DNA of 64,000 nucleotides, from positions 248,001 through 312,000 of the forward strand of contig JAPEHQ010000018.1 of the NCBI GenBank assembly GCA_027405735.1, in the 5' to 3' direction. A model generated the notes under the pieces. That model was not told the DNA's origin and made no database searches. It worked only from the letters and a program-made list of their open reading frames with translations. Shown here piece after piece: positions 11,351 to 22,521 of this stretch. Source of the stretch: Mucor racemosus. Its lineage: Eukaryota > Mucoromycota > Mucoromycetes > Mucorales > Mucoraceae. Positions within the stretch are counted from its first letter, which is position 1. Every line of letters starts with the position of its first letter. A program made the translations under genes and the position numbers.

Positions 11351-13156
11351 GAGTTAAATAAGTTTTATAATCAATTTCAGGTAAATTTTTGGTCAATATT
11401 CGATCAGTGCACTTATATTCTGGTATAACCTCTTTTCCTTTTTTAGATAGATGCCAATGGCCCACCATAGACGCCAAGATACATCTTCTTTGAAGGTTTT
11501 ACGTAATAGTTCGACTTGATATTGGTGAAAACATTTGAAAACCATTTAAAACCCATCTGCAACCTACTTTTCATAACCGTAAAAAATCTGTATATAGCAT
11601 AAGCTTCATGCAACAATCATAGTCTATTATAGTGAATTCATTCTGAAGGTTTTTGCCTATTATTTACGTTAAATCTCATTTCAATCCCATATTTAACCTG
11701 ACATCCAAATGGAATTGAAATGGTATAAATACTTTTAGAATCCAGGCTTCATTTGTCAACTTAACAATAAAGACCCTACGTTCTCCGTGGCATAATCACT
11801 AATAGTCTTTATTGTATTGTATTGGAAATAATCGTTATATGCATATAACTCTCACATTCACTTTATCCGAATACACTAATTTGCCTTTTATTATAAAATG
11901 TTAAGATCCTTTATTTCGGTTATATGGTTTATATTTAGTATGAATTAGCATATCTCGTTATGGTGCAATATGAGTCTACTCATATTTGCGATGCTATAAG
12001 TTTAACATCAGATGAAATGGAGATCAAAAGTGGAAATACGCACTCTTTTGAATACTTTTTATCTTTTTTGTAGAACATGTCTGTTTTCGTCGTGTTAAAT
12101 AAAATAAAGTATCTAGAAAAATACTGGTATTCAAGGAATATTGGCTTAAATAGGCTAGAATTTTCAAAATATATCCTACCACTGTAACTGTACCCAAAAT
12201 CAATTTTCTAGCAGCCATTGATGTGCTACTTAAATTGTAGGAGTAGATCGCCCACTTTTTCATTTGTCAAAAAAGCTGTGTGGAACTCTTCACAGCGCGA
12301 AAAGTCTAATAAATATAACGCGTCTTGATGACATTATCAAAAGGTCCTTGATACGTTTAAAATGGTTTGTGATATACATTACTCCCTCAGATATGTAGCT
12401 AGAATCAATCAAAATGATGCAAATAGAAGTTAGACATGTTGGGCATATTATAGTGTTGAAAAACGCTAAAAAAAGCTTTGCGTTGCTTGTTTGCTTGATT
12501 AAAATGAACCGTAATTTAGCAGATTTCACATTTCAAGATACTAAGAATGCCCAAAGATTTGAAATGTTCTCAAAATTAATGCCAGTTTAATACCATGAAT
12601 TGCAAATTTAATTTCGCGCATTATGAATATATATGTATATATAATTTAAAAATCTTTGAAATTGATAGAGATACCAATGGTTAAAAATCAGATTTTTATG
12701 TTTTTAACATAATGCGATGAGGCAAAGCCAATGTTTGTGCAACAATATCAAATGATAATAATAAATGCAGCCAATTAATTGTGGTGCTAGATCTATACAT
12801 TGTTTGTTAGTGCAAATAAATTTTTTGAGTATTCTATATCAAAGAATGTGTATTGTATAATATTTAGGGTAAAAATGAAGAGAGTGGTTATACGTTATAC
12901 CCATTGCAAGCGCTTATTTAGTAAATTACGTACCTCCTGAACTATTTACACCTTTTAGGTAAAATGAGCGTTGTATGTTCATATATGGATGAATATGCGC
13001 TCTATGGTTTTAAAATTGAAAATATTACAAAATTGTTAATATACAGTATAATGCCTCCTAATTGCTTGAAATTTTTATTGCAAATAATTTAACTAAAGTA
13101 TTATTACCAATGAAAATAAATAGATAACAGTATATAATAGTTATCGCAAAATGTTG
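11351..13156. other. AT-rich spacer with no gene seen
   Basis: Small frames on both strands (for example near 12024-12529) have no recognisable domain and no supporting splice structure. Nothing else was identified. Confidence 0.5.
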
Positions 13157-14947
13157 CTATGTAAACCATGGTAAAAGTGTAACTTGGTCTAATCTTATTC
13201 TTTTATCTGGATTTCGAACCAAAATCTGTTCCACCACCTCTTTCGCTTCCAAACTAATATTATCATTCTGTGGCCATTTAACTTGAGCCATGACAATGCG
13301 ATGAAACAAATGAGAGATCTTTTCTCCCTTGTTGACATTGTAACTGAATGGCAAGTATCCTACCAACAGAGCATAGATGATAATACCAATAGACCAAGTA
13401 TCTGTCAAACGACCATCGTAACCAAGACTTTGAACGATTTCTGGAGCAGCATATTCTTCACTTCCACAACGAGTGCTTAGTTTTGGCTCTATAGGGTTGA
13501 CTACACGAGCTAAACCGAAATCTGTCACTTTTATATGAGGTTCACCTGTCTCTTCATCAAAGTAAACCAAAATATCTATACAATTAAATAGTAAGAATAC
13601 GTTAATTATTTTGATTTATAATATATATTTACTCTCAAGTTTGAGATCTCGGTGAACAATGTTATGCTCATGCAACCACAATACAACGTGTATCAATTCC
13701 AAAGCTAATCTTTTAATCAGTAATTCATCTATATTCGATTGTATCCCAAATTGATGTATATCATTATGCATATGCTGTACAAAATCAAACAATTCACCGC
13801 CCTGTACGTATTCTAACACAATACATAAATGTTGTTCAGTTTCCATGGTTGCTTCCAATTGAACAATTCGATCATGGTTGAGAAACTATTATGCAAACAG
13901 CTTAGAATATCATTGCTAATTTTATATTGTATAACAATTCACCTTGAGTACACCCACTTCTCTTTCAATACTTGATTTAACCCGCAAATCTTGGTACATT
14001 CTCTCTTTATTGATCATTTTGACAGCAAACAGACCACCTTCCTCCATATTATGAGCCAAAAATACTTTAGAAAATGCACCTACTCCCAAAAGCTCTTTGA
14101 TACGAAATTTCCAAATGTGCTTTCCTATTAAATTATCCACATCGCCATAAGGCGTTGATGCAGGAGAAGGAAATTTGAATTCTCTAATAATGTTGCCATT
14201 ATTGCAATTGTATTCGGGGTCATCTTCCATATCGCCCAGCATAGGTACTTCTTGTAATGATGGAATAATATTGGTTTTATTGGGTGAAAAGCTTGGTGAT
14301 AATGAAATAATAGGAATGGCAGAGCTAGGTGGAGGTGTATGGCTTTCGTCTTCTGTCATGATTGTATCTGCACCTTGAGCTACTAATATTGGAGTGAAAA
14401 CTGAATGTCGGGTAAATGTGTTTGTTCTGGTCAATGAAGGTTGAGCAGGACTAGGCAAAGGAACGATCTTTTCTTCAGAAAAGGATAAGTTGGTGTTGCC
14501 GTTATAGCTGTTTGTGGTATTACTTCTAGGTATACCATTCTTTTTGATATGATCACTATTACTGCTATCCCTAACAGGCGTATGAGCGGCAGTTTTTCTA
14601 TTGGCTAAAACGATGCTCCGAATGCGATCTGCAAATGTAGGTCTGCCTACAGCTGCTTGATGATCCTGCTGTTGTTGCTGATGATGATAGCTATGGTCTT
14701 TGTTTTTGGTAGATAAACTTAATGATGGAGGAGGCTTCATTTGACTTGAAAATGATGTAGCTGTATCGAAAAATGTATCATTTTTTGAGATACTTTCTCT
14801 TCTCGGTGCTATAATGGTCGGCTCCGTTAGATGAGTTACTATTCCTAGACCTATAGATGCTTGTCTTTTATGACTTTTTGTTGGTTTTATGTTCTCTGGA
14901 GCATTAGATGTGGATGGAAGTAATGATATTTTAGTACTACTCATCAT
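13157..14947 (-). CDS. CAMK-type Ser/Thr protein kinase, Prr1/Prr2-like
   Basis: Three exons: 14947-13943, 13885-13633 and 13575-13157, giving about 558 residues. The first 280 or so residues are low-complexity, Ser/Thr/Pro-rich and probably disordered. The kinase domain fills the rest: glycine loop GVGAFSKVF, lysine in FAVKMINKE, catalytic loop HRDLKLEN (built across intron 2), magnesium-binding DFG in VTDFGLARV, then CGSEEYAAPEI and the D-W-S-IG segment. All catalytic residues are present. The chain ends just after the kinase domain (LLPWFT), so there is no C-terminal regulatory domain. The GSEEYAAPEI and YDGRLTD wording resembles fungal Prr1/Prr2-type and related nutrient or stress kinases; that assignment is from memory of the family. 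A second ATG sits one codon later. The RING gene lies upstream on the same strand, 215 bp away. Confidence 0.88.
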
Positions 14948-15162
14948 TTTGTGTTAGATGAAAAGTAAAGGAGAAAGAAGATGTAAAAATCGAGTAAATC
15001 CCGAGAATCATGTATAATTAATCAAGACAATTGCAACTTTCTTCGGGTATTATACCAATGTAAAATTGATTAGATAAACTTCCTCTTTCATTATTATTTA
15101 TTACATATAAAATACAGAGTCTCTCCTACAACGGAATTTTATGCATATTTATATGCAATTAT

Positions 15163-16723
15163 TTACAAGCGATTATCATTAGCGTTTAGTTGATTCATTG
15201 GCATCACGTTACTATTATTATTTCCTTCCAAAGAATCAAGCTCATCATCTTCTTCATCTTGATCATCCTCCTCGTATTCTTTTCCTCTAAAATCCTGTTT
15301 ACATAATGGACATTTCTTGTTTAATGTAAGCCATTCAGTTAAACAGCTCTTATGAAAATGATGTCCACACCTAAAAATACACATTTTCATTTGAGCATTT
15401 TGCATAAAAACCATATCATTAAAAAACTACTCACCATAATCTACATAACAGATCTTCATCCTCATATTCCGATAAGCAAATACAACATAAAGCATCTTCT
15501 GTAGGAGTGATGGAAATATCGTTAAATGTACCATGTTCTGTATCTAATTGATGGCGATATCTTCCTTGAAATAATTTGCCCATAAATCCCTTACTTTTCT
15601 TATCAGATCTTTGTGTTGTAATTCCTTGAGTTCTGACCCCTTGTGTTTGCTGATTGTCTGATATTTTAAATCTATATATCGGTATCTTGCTAATTTCCTC
15701 TTGTCTTCCACCTTGATTCATGCCATCCATTTCCGAGATATTTAATGCACGCATGCCCACTATGAGTTCCTGTATTAATTTTTACATAGCTTATATTATC
15801 AGGTTTTCTTACATAATACACATGGGAGACAAAATACAGCAGAGGTACATAATAAAATTGGTACAATAACAATCAAATAACCTATCAAGACATATGCGAG
15901 CGATGTATAATATAATCTTGGGGCTAATGTTGAGCATGTTTTTGAGCTAAATAGTAGATAATTTCCTACAATAAACCATAATACAGCAAATAAATCTACC
16001 AGTGATCGTAACCTACAGCATGTTTTTAGAAAAAAATGAAGCGTAGCAAAAACAAAAATGAGGTAATGGCATACCTTTCAGCAATACCAAAAAATTGATT
16101 AGATCTAGGTTCAACAATAGTAGAATGAATTGAGGCATTTGAGGGCATTAATTGTTCTTGTGTATCCGTTGTTGTTGATTGTGGTTGCTGTTGCTCAGTT
16201 GATTGTTGCTGTGCACGTAATCGACGACGTCTATCTTCTCTTCTTTGTTGGCGCCTTATCCGTACTTGATCTTCTCTTCTTGAATCTCTATCTCGTTGAC
16301 GTCGAATATTAAGTCTTTCTTCTGCTCTTTGAAAATGATGACCGACATAAAATGGACAAGATATAATAATGCGCACCATATAAACAATAATAAATGACTG
16401 CAGAGGTTGATCACAGGATTCTCCTCTTGCTGTCACTAGCATGGCTATACCGACTGCAACCTAAACCATTCATCAGTTCAAATAGACTCTTGTATGTAAC
16501 AGCAAAATACCTGTGCAATAACTAGTAATACATTACAAGAAACAACAAGTTTACTTAATATTGAGATTCTTTTCCAAGAATAAAATAAAAACTTCAACCA
16601 ATTTACTCGAACCGTCCGAGTAGTTGATATATTTGTTCCAGCCGAGTTAATTAAAGTATTTCTTGCTGTATTTGTAGTATTTTCATTTCCAAAATGTTGT
16701 GTAGATATCACAGGATCGTTCAT
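15163..16723 (-). CDS. Membrane-anchored RING-H2 E3 ubiquitin ligase
   Basis: Five exons: 16723-16511, 16460-16075, 16012-15813, 15759-15435 and 15370-15163, about 443 residues. Hydrophobic segments lie near residues 45-70 (KLVVSCNVLLVIAQV), 72-110 and in exon 3 (two helices, the second containing LIGYLIVIVPILL). A very basic, Arg-rich linker (RRQRDRDSRREDQVRIRRQQ) separates the first and last pairs. The RING-H2 finger is C-terminal and complete: CCICLSEYED, then CGHHFHKSC across intron 4, then CPLC. An acidic tail follows. The layout resembles multi-pass RING-H2 ligases of plants and fungi. It should transfer ubiquitin from an E2 at an internal membrane; the substrate is unknown. The acceptor of exon 4 (CATAG at about 15760) was chosen because the nearer CAG would create a stop. 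Confidence 0.86.
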
Positions 16724-17204
16724 AACTTAACTTTTTTACAAAAAGAAAAAGAAAGAAAAGAAAGCTCTACCTTTCTGGTTATTTTTGCTGGCTTCACAAT
16801 GTCGACATTTATGTGATACAATGCAGAATTTATGCTTAAAACAGTCAACTGAAACAACACCAGCCATTCAAATGATATTATGCGCAACTATGGGCTTCGA
16901 TAAACATTGCATGCATGCGCATAAATTTACGACTAAGTTATAGCTTCATTCTATAGTAAATTATTACATCCGCTGCTTGTGAGAGATTCAAAAATTATAC
17001 TTATCAGTAGTGAAAGTTTAGTTTTCATATAATAACATTAAATTAAAAAAATATCATCAGATAGAAAAACATCTAGTGATCACTTTGAATGGCATATTAG
17101 CTTAATAAAAAACGTCGATTTTGGCATTGAAAAACTCTTTAAAACCGACAACTCGATGCACCGCCAACGTCTGTGGCGGATTTTCTTTATTATTATAGTA
17201 ATAT
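16724..17204. other. Spacer between the RING ligase and transporter genes
   Basis: It holds the 5' side of the RING gene and the 3' end of the transporter gene. No further ORF or clear signal was seen. Confidence 0.45.
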
Positions 17205-18891
17205 TTATAAATAAGTGAATGCTGTCCAAGCTAATACACATGTAATAACAATATCCACCATTTGAGCAACAATGTACAATGTCACCAATTTGCCCAAACT
17301 ACGAATATTTTGCTTCAAATCACTCAACTGCAAGCCCATACCGATACTAACAAAGGACAATGTTGAAAACCATTCAGAAACATAAAAGCAAAAGTTATTA
17401 ACAAGAGTTCTAGTCTCTGTATCTTCACTAATAGTCGTATTAAAAAGTACGGCAGTAATGATGAAACCAATGACAAATTTAGGGAATCGTTTCCAAAGCA
17501 ATATGTAAGCCTTTTCTCTAGGTTTGGAAGGGGCATGAATATTACGAGGATGTTTAACAGATGGAGTATTACTATCTTCTCCAGCAGCACCAGCAGCATC
17601 ATCCAAAATTTGCTCCTGTACTACTGCATCATCTAAATCTTCATTACGATTGATCAATTCTTCCTCACGTTTATAAGCTGCCTGCAGCTCATATCTAGAC
17701 CATGCCCAAGCCATGATAACGGATAAAGGACCAATCAAGACATTTTGCATCATTTTAACAATAGCAGAAGTATTGATGGCCTCATGATCGCCATAGATGC
17801 TTGCAGCAGCAATAACTGCACCAGTAGAATCAACACAACCACCAAACCATGCACCGCTTACAGTAGCTGACAATTCCATACGTTTAGCAACATAAGGTAA
17901 AGCAATAATACTAGGAATTGTAAAGATGGAAATAATAGCAATGGGCATTTCAGTTTTATGTGGTACACCCATGCTGGCACCTAATGCAATGGCGGCCGAG
18001 GAACCGCAGATGAAGGTAGCACCCGACATAATAATAGCAGTTTGTGTATCAATTTTGAGTACTTTCCAACCGAAATATGCAACCACGATAAATAAAGTGG
18101 GTGTATCGATCCAACTTACAAATAATGCACGAGGTGCTAATGGACGCAAAACGCTGATATCAATACACAATAATACTAAACTAATAGCAATGTAGAGCTC
18201 GGTTTGTTGAGCGACCTTAAGCCATGGTGCTAAAATGCTTGATTTTGTAATCACGGACATGACATTTCTTATAAAGCAGCCCAAAATAATTGCCCAGATA
18301 GAATCGCCTACACTTCCTTTCTTGAGCACAACTAAAATTTAAACAAGACACTTAGAATTGTAATCTAAGAGATTTTATCTGATCAAACATACCATTACTA
18401 GCAAGCATTTTACTGACTAGAGCAATCGTGAACACACATACAAACCCAATAGGAAATCTTTTCCAATTAGGAGCTTTAATAGCAGCCATTGCGATCCATA
18501 ATAAAATGCCCATGATGGCAAATATAACAAATAGTCCATAATTTCCTGTAGTACCAAAGGTATGAAAGGGATTTTTTTCCCAGGGTAAAAACTCTGGTTG
18601 AGGTATATTGTGTTTCACTGCAGAAGCTATACAGCCAAAGAAGATAAGGCCAATCCAACAGGACCACCATTCCTCTGAATTCCACCACATTAACCAAGAT
18701 GACTTGAATGGTATCGAGAATTTCTTCTTGTTATTAGCGGGATTAACTGTTGAAGGTGTTGTCGTTGTTGTACTGGTCAAGTTGGAAACAGCAGACGCAG
18801 CAGATGAACTCACATTTTCATTAATTTTGGAGATCTTTTTTAATTCAATATTGGATCCTACTTCTATTGAGGATCTTCTTGTAACTGGCAT
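17205..18891 (-). CDS. YeiH-family (UPF0324, Cons_hypoth698) membrane transporter
   Basis: Two exons: 18891-18393 and 18331-17205, about 541 residues. After a polar Ser/Thr-rich N-terminus of roughly 60 residues come at least ten hydrophobic helices. Family-like features include the helix with GATFICGSSAAIALG, the loop WFGGCVDSTGAVIAAA, and the late helix FVSIGMGLQLSDL. Bacterial YeiH proteins are about 350 residues and are annotated as putative sulfate exporters. This one is longer at the N-terminus and has an acidic cytosolic insert (about residues 390-440: EEELINRNEDLDDAVV and onwards) between helix groups. The domain is mainly known from bacteria, so a transfer origin is possible, but the intron and fungal N-terminus show long residence. 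Function is not proven even in bacteria. Confidence 0.8.
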
Positions 18892-20159
18892 CTTTTTGTT
18901 TTATTATAGTGGATGAAGGAAACAAAAAAAAGACCTGTTTATATCAAAAAGTTTTGTAATGAAGGTGAAAATAGCCGCTTCAATAATCTCAATGCCTGTG
19001 ACTCATATATAATCTAAGCTATATATGCAAAAATACCTCACCATTTGCATTGTCAACTATTATAATAAACATTCGATCAATAATCTTGATTTCAGGGGCA
19101 ATTTTGATCTATGCTATGATAACATTATCTACTTTTTTTGTATTAAATCTTTATTTTTAAAGAAAGTTTGATATGGAAAAATGAAAATATAAGATTATTA
19201 ATTTTAAAACCTTTTTCATTTGGAAGATTTGACAGAAAATGACGCCCATTATGGCGAATATGGCGCACATCAGAAACATAAGGAAGAATATTTGGTATAG
19301 AATTTTGAAACTACGCATATTGCTTCGGCTTTACGCAATTTGGTTGAAATTATACGCAAATTTATGATTTGACACTCGAGTTTAAGTTTATTTTATTATG
19401 AAGCATATTCAGTTTAAAGATTGAAAAGTATTTATGATAGCTATAATTTGTTACAGCAGAACTTAAGAGGAATCTCCTCAAAAGTAACACGAAAGGCGCT
19501 ATATTTAACCGATGTATGAAATAGCTGTATCAAAAATAATATCAAGCAAAATTTAAAGCTTCTATAAGAATTCTTTAATTGTGTTAAATGTTGGTTTTTA
19601 TTGAGAAAATTTAATTGGATAAAAGTAAAAGTAATTATGCAAATAGAGGTAATGCCTGTGGGCTCTTACCTGTCAAGAAAAGAAGAAATTAACATCGTCA
19701 GAGATCCATCCAACCTGGACGTTTCCAAACGTCCAGAAAGCGCCCAGGAAACGCCGAGATGTCCAATTCCTCATTAATTGGATAGCGGTATTTTACAAAA
19801 TCCACTCTTATTCGCCAATTTTATCCAATGAAATTGATAGAAAGCAATGATTTTGAGGAATTCTGAGGATCCAGGAAACGGCCAAATGCCCAATTTTTCA
19901 CTAATTGGATGGCGCTAAATCAAATAGTCTTTTCTCATTCGTCAAAGTCGCCCAATCTGAGCCTCCTAAATTTGAATGCAAATGTAGTCTCTGTTACTTA
20001 AAGTGCATTGGCAGCTAGAAATTAATACAATATGTAAATTTTTGACAAAAACACAAAAATAAAAAATTTTAGAAAATAAACCCCATTAAGAACTATTACT
20101 TTAATTGATATTGCAATATATATAGTATATATTAACTATAAATTTTTGGATGAGAAAAC
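18892..20159. other. Intergenic region with a two-unit 127-bp duplication
   Basis: No gene was seen. CAGGAAACGCCGAGATGTCC at 19745 recurs in altered form at 19872 (CAGGAAACGGCCAAATGCCC). Both are followed by a CTAATTGGAT- or TTAATTGGAT-like block and a second CGCCCAATTT/CGCCAATTTT-type block, giving a period of about 127 bp. Confidence 0.5.
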
Positions 20160-21540
20160 TCTTTGAAACTTATTTTTCTGAAACGACGATTTTAAACAGA
20201 TCCTGAAGGGTTTGGATTTAATATTTTTAGGTTCCACGCCAAGTCTTTATTTGTATGTAGCTCTGCATCTAATATATCCCCAACACTTATTACGTTCGTC
20301 CTCTTCTTCGGATTTTGTTTCGCCTTGGCTGGTCTACGCCTTCCAAATGCACTCTGGACATAAGTCCATCTTGCCCTGGTTGTCTTTTCCGGACAAGTTC
20401 AAGTATCGTGCATCTTCTGTTCCTGTACTCAATCATTTGAGTAAACTAATTTTGAAATTAACAACGTTGGTTCCTGCCTCTGGTTGGTCCTCGCGTTGGT
20501 ATCTTGATCTTCCCTTGTGTTGTATTCTCTCACCTGTGTATTCTAGTTCAACTTTGTTGAGTCCTGAATCAATTGCTCCAAAATATCTCTTGTCTGATAT
20601 TTGTGCTTGGAAGCCTGATCTTGGTATTGTTGCTTGTATCACTCGTCGTTATAAACAGCCTGGAACGCTGCAGCGGATGTATTTGACAATCCATGGTCTT
20701 TGGTGGATCGCCCTCCTACTCTTGCTTTTCCTACTTTGGTTGAATTTAAGATTGTGCTCTCTCGTGATACATATTATACAGTAGTATGCCTCGGTCTGCG
20801 GGTGCTGCAACATGGTTACCTGGTTGCTCTCATTGGTCTATCTCCAATTCGTCTCGTTCGTCTGTTCCTGTTGCTCGTATCTCTCTTGGTGCGTTACGAA
20901 GGTATTGGCATCCTGCAAGGTCCACCATTACCTCTCGTATGGGTCCTCCATTGAGATTATCAACTCACTTGCTGCTGCCTCCTTCTTCATGGCGTCTTTT
21001 TTGGTCTCTTTCTTTGCCTGCAAAGGCTTTTACACCATGGTGGCGTTTACTTCATGATCGTATAGGTCATCGCTCCTGGTGCCATCAAATTGTTCCTGAC
21101 AAAGTTCCGTCTCCTGTTTATGCTCTTTGTGGTATTGATACTAAATATTTGTACCATTTCGTGGTAGATTGCTCGTATAAAGCAGATTATTGGAGAGATA
21201 TTATATCCATGTTGTCTCTACAACATCTCTTTCCCTCTAATCAAGCCGTTTGGACTGCTCTCACTAGTTTTTGTTCGATGGAATTGATTGAGCTCGATGA
21301 AAATGTTCTGGTTGCAGTTGGTGCTGCGTTTACAACACTCTGGAAATATCATTGGCGATGTGTCGTAGACACTGAGCCTTGGATATATTCTGCTGTTCTA
21401 AATATGATCCGTCAAGATCATGGTTTACTGCTTTTTTCTCTTTTTCCTTTGGCAAGTGTTCAAGCTGATAGCTTGACCCTTTCTTCTAATAAAGAGTATT
21501 AATTTTACCAAAGCTAATAAAGATACACTTTAATACCAAA
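20160..21540 (+). pseudogene. 5'-truncated LINE ORF2 remnant (C-terminal part)
   Basis: Translated on the plus strand, this matches what is expected of the end of a LINE ORF2. An open stretch from 20212 carries SPWLVYAF and KPDLGIVACITRR. A frame change occurs in 20700-20785, and 20786-21502 runs SLPAKAFTPWWRLLHDRIGH to a cysteine/histidine motif (CGIDTKYLYHFVVDC) of the zinc-binding type found after LINE reverse transcriptases. The 3' side has AATAAA-type signals but no obvious poly(A). The endonuclease and reverse transcriptase are missing, as in 5'-truncated insertions. It is a different family from the intact LINE downstream, judging by the protein sequence. Confidence 0.75.
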
Positions 21541-21559
21541 TAAATGTATCTGTATGTAT

Positions 21560-21740
21560 ATTACTAGCTGTTCAATCTCGCTACGCTTAATTACGGCGTC
21601 GCTCTACGGGCTCGTTTTTACAATTTTTTAGTGAATGTATCATATGACTAGCAACTCTATCTCGTTACCCTCGATTACTGTCTCTTTAGTCGAAAAATGT
21701 ATGTTTTTATAAAAAATATTAATGAGGTTTATAAACACTC
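21560..21740 (-). repeat. Fragment of repeat R3
   Basis: The stretch with CTTAATTACGGCGTCGCTCT and AGTGAATGTAT corresponds to the reverse complement of 37190-37270 and 62070-62150, and to 27985-28060 in the same orientation. It starts right after the end of the LINE remnant. Confidence 0.6.
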
Positions 21741-22521
21741 TTTTTTAAAACCATCTTTTGTAGTATATTATTAGAAAGCACCTGCTATCCCTCCTCTTTG
21801 CTCATTTTGGCACGCAGACAATTATGCGTATGGTTTAAAATGGTCTCCTACATATCCTGCCTTATTTGGTACTGTAGATGGAACCGGCTAATTTAACTTG
21901 TAAAATTTTACAATAATAAACTTGAATCAAGTGGGTACAGCATCGTAAATTCTTGAAAAAAAAATTTAAATATCGTAAAATCTCTTATTTTTAAGACTTA
22001 CAAGGCTTATAAGCGGAATATTAATTTAGAAAATTATTTTTGTCCAGATCATCATTTTTGACATTTTTTAATTTTTTTTTTTAGTTTTGAAAATCTAGAG
22101 TTAATTATACTACCAATTATAAAAACAAAAAGTATACCATATACAGAATTTAGCGCTCTATTTGCTCAATAAAAAATAATAAGCATTTTTATTTCAAAAT
22201 ATTACATGAAAACCCTTTTATCAAAAAACCGTTTTTGGGCCAAAAATACTAATTTTCATTACTTAACATTTAATATTAAGCTTTTATAAAATGCGTATTA
22301 GTTATAGCTACAATTTTCTCTAACAATGTAGTATATTTAAACGTTGATTTTGGTATCAAAATTTGATTTTTCTTTTTTTTGATCAAAATTTTTTTTTTTT
22401 TTGTTTGTAAGTATGAAGATTTATTGAAATAAACTCATAAAAGGAATTATTAAATTATAATAAGAGGAGAGCAGGTGTAAAGAGAAACAAAAGTGACCCG
22501 TCTCAAAAAAAAATAGATAAA

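Noticed and set aside
20433..20642. Minus-strand ORF in the LINE remnant
   Set aside because: The plus-strand frames give the LINE zinc-motif protein; the minus-strand frame has no domain.
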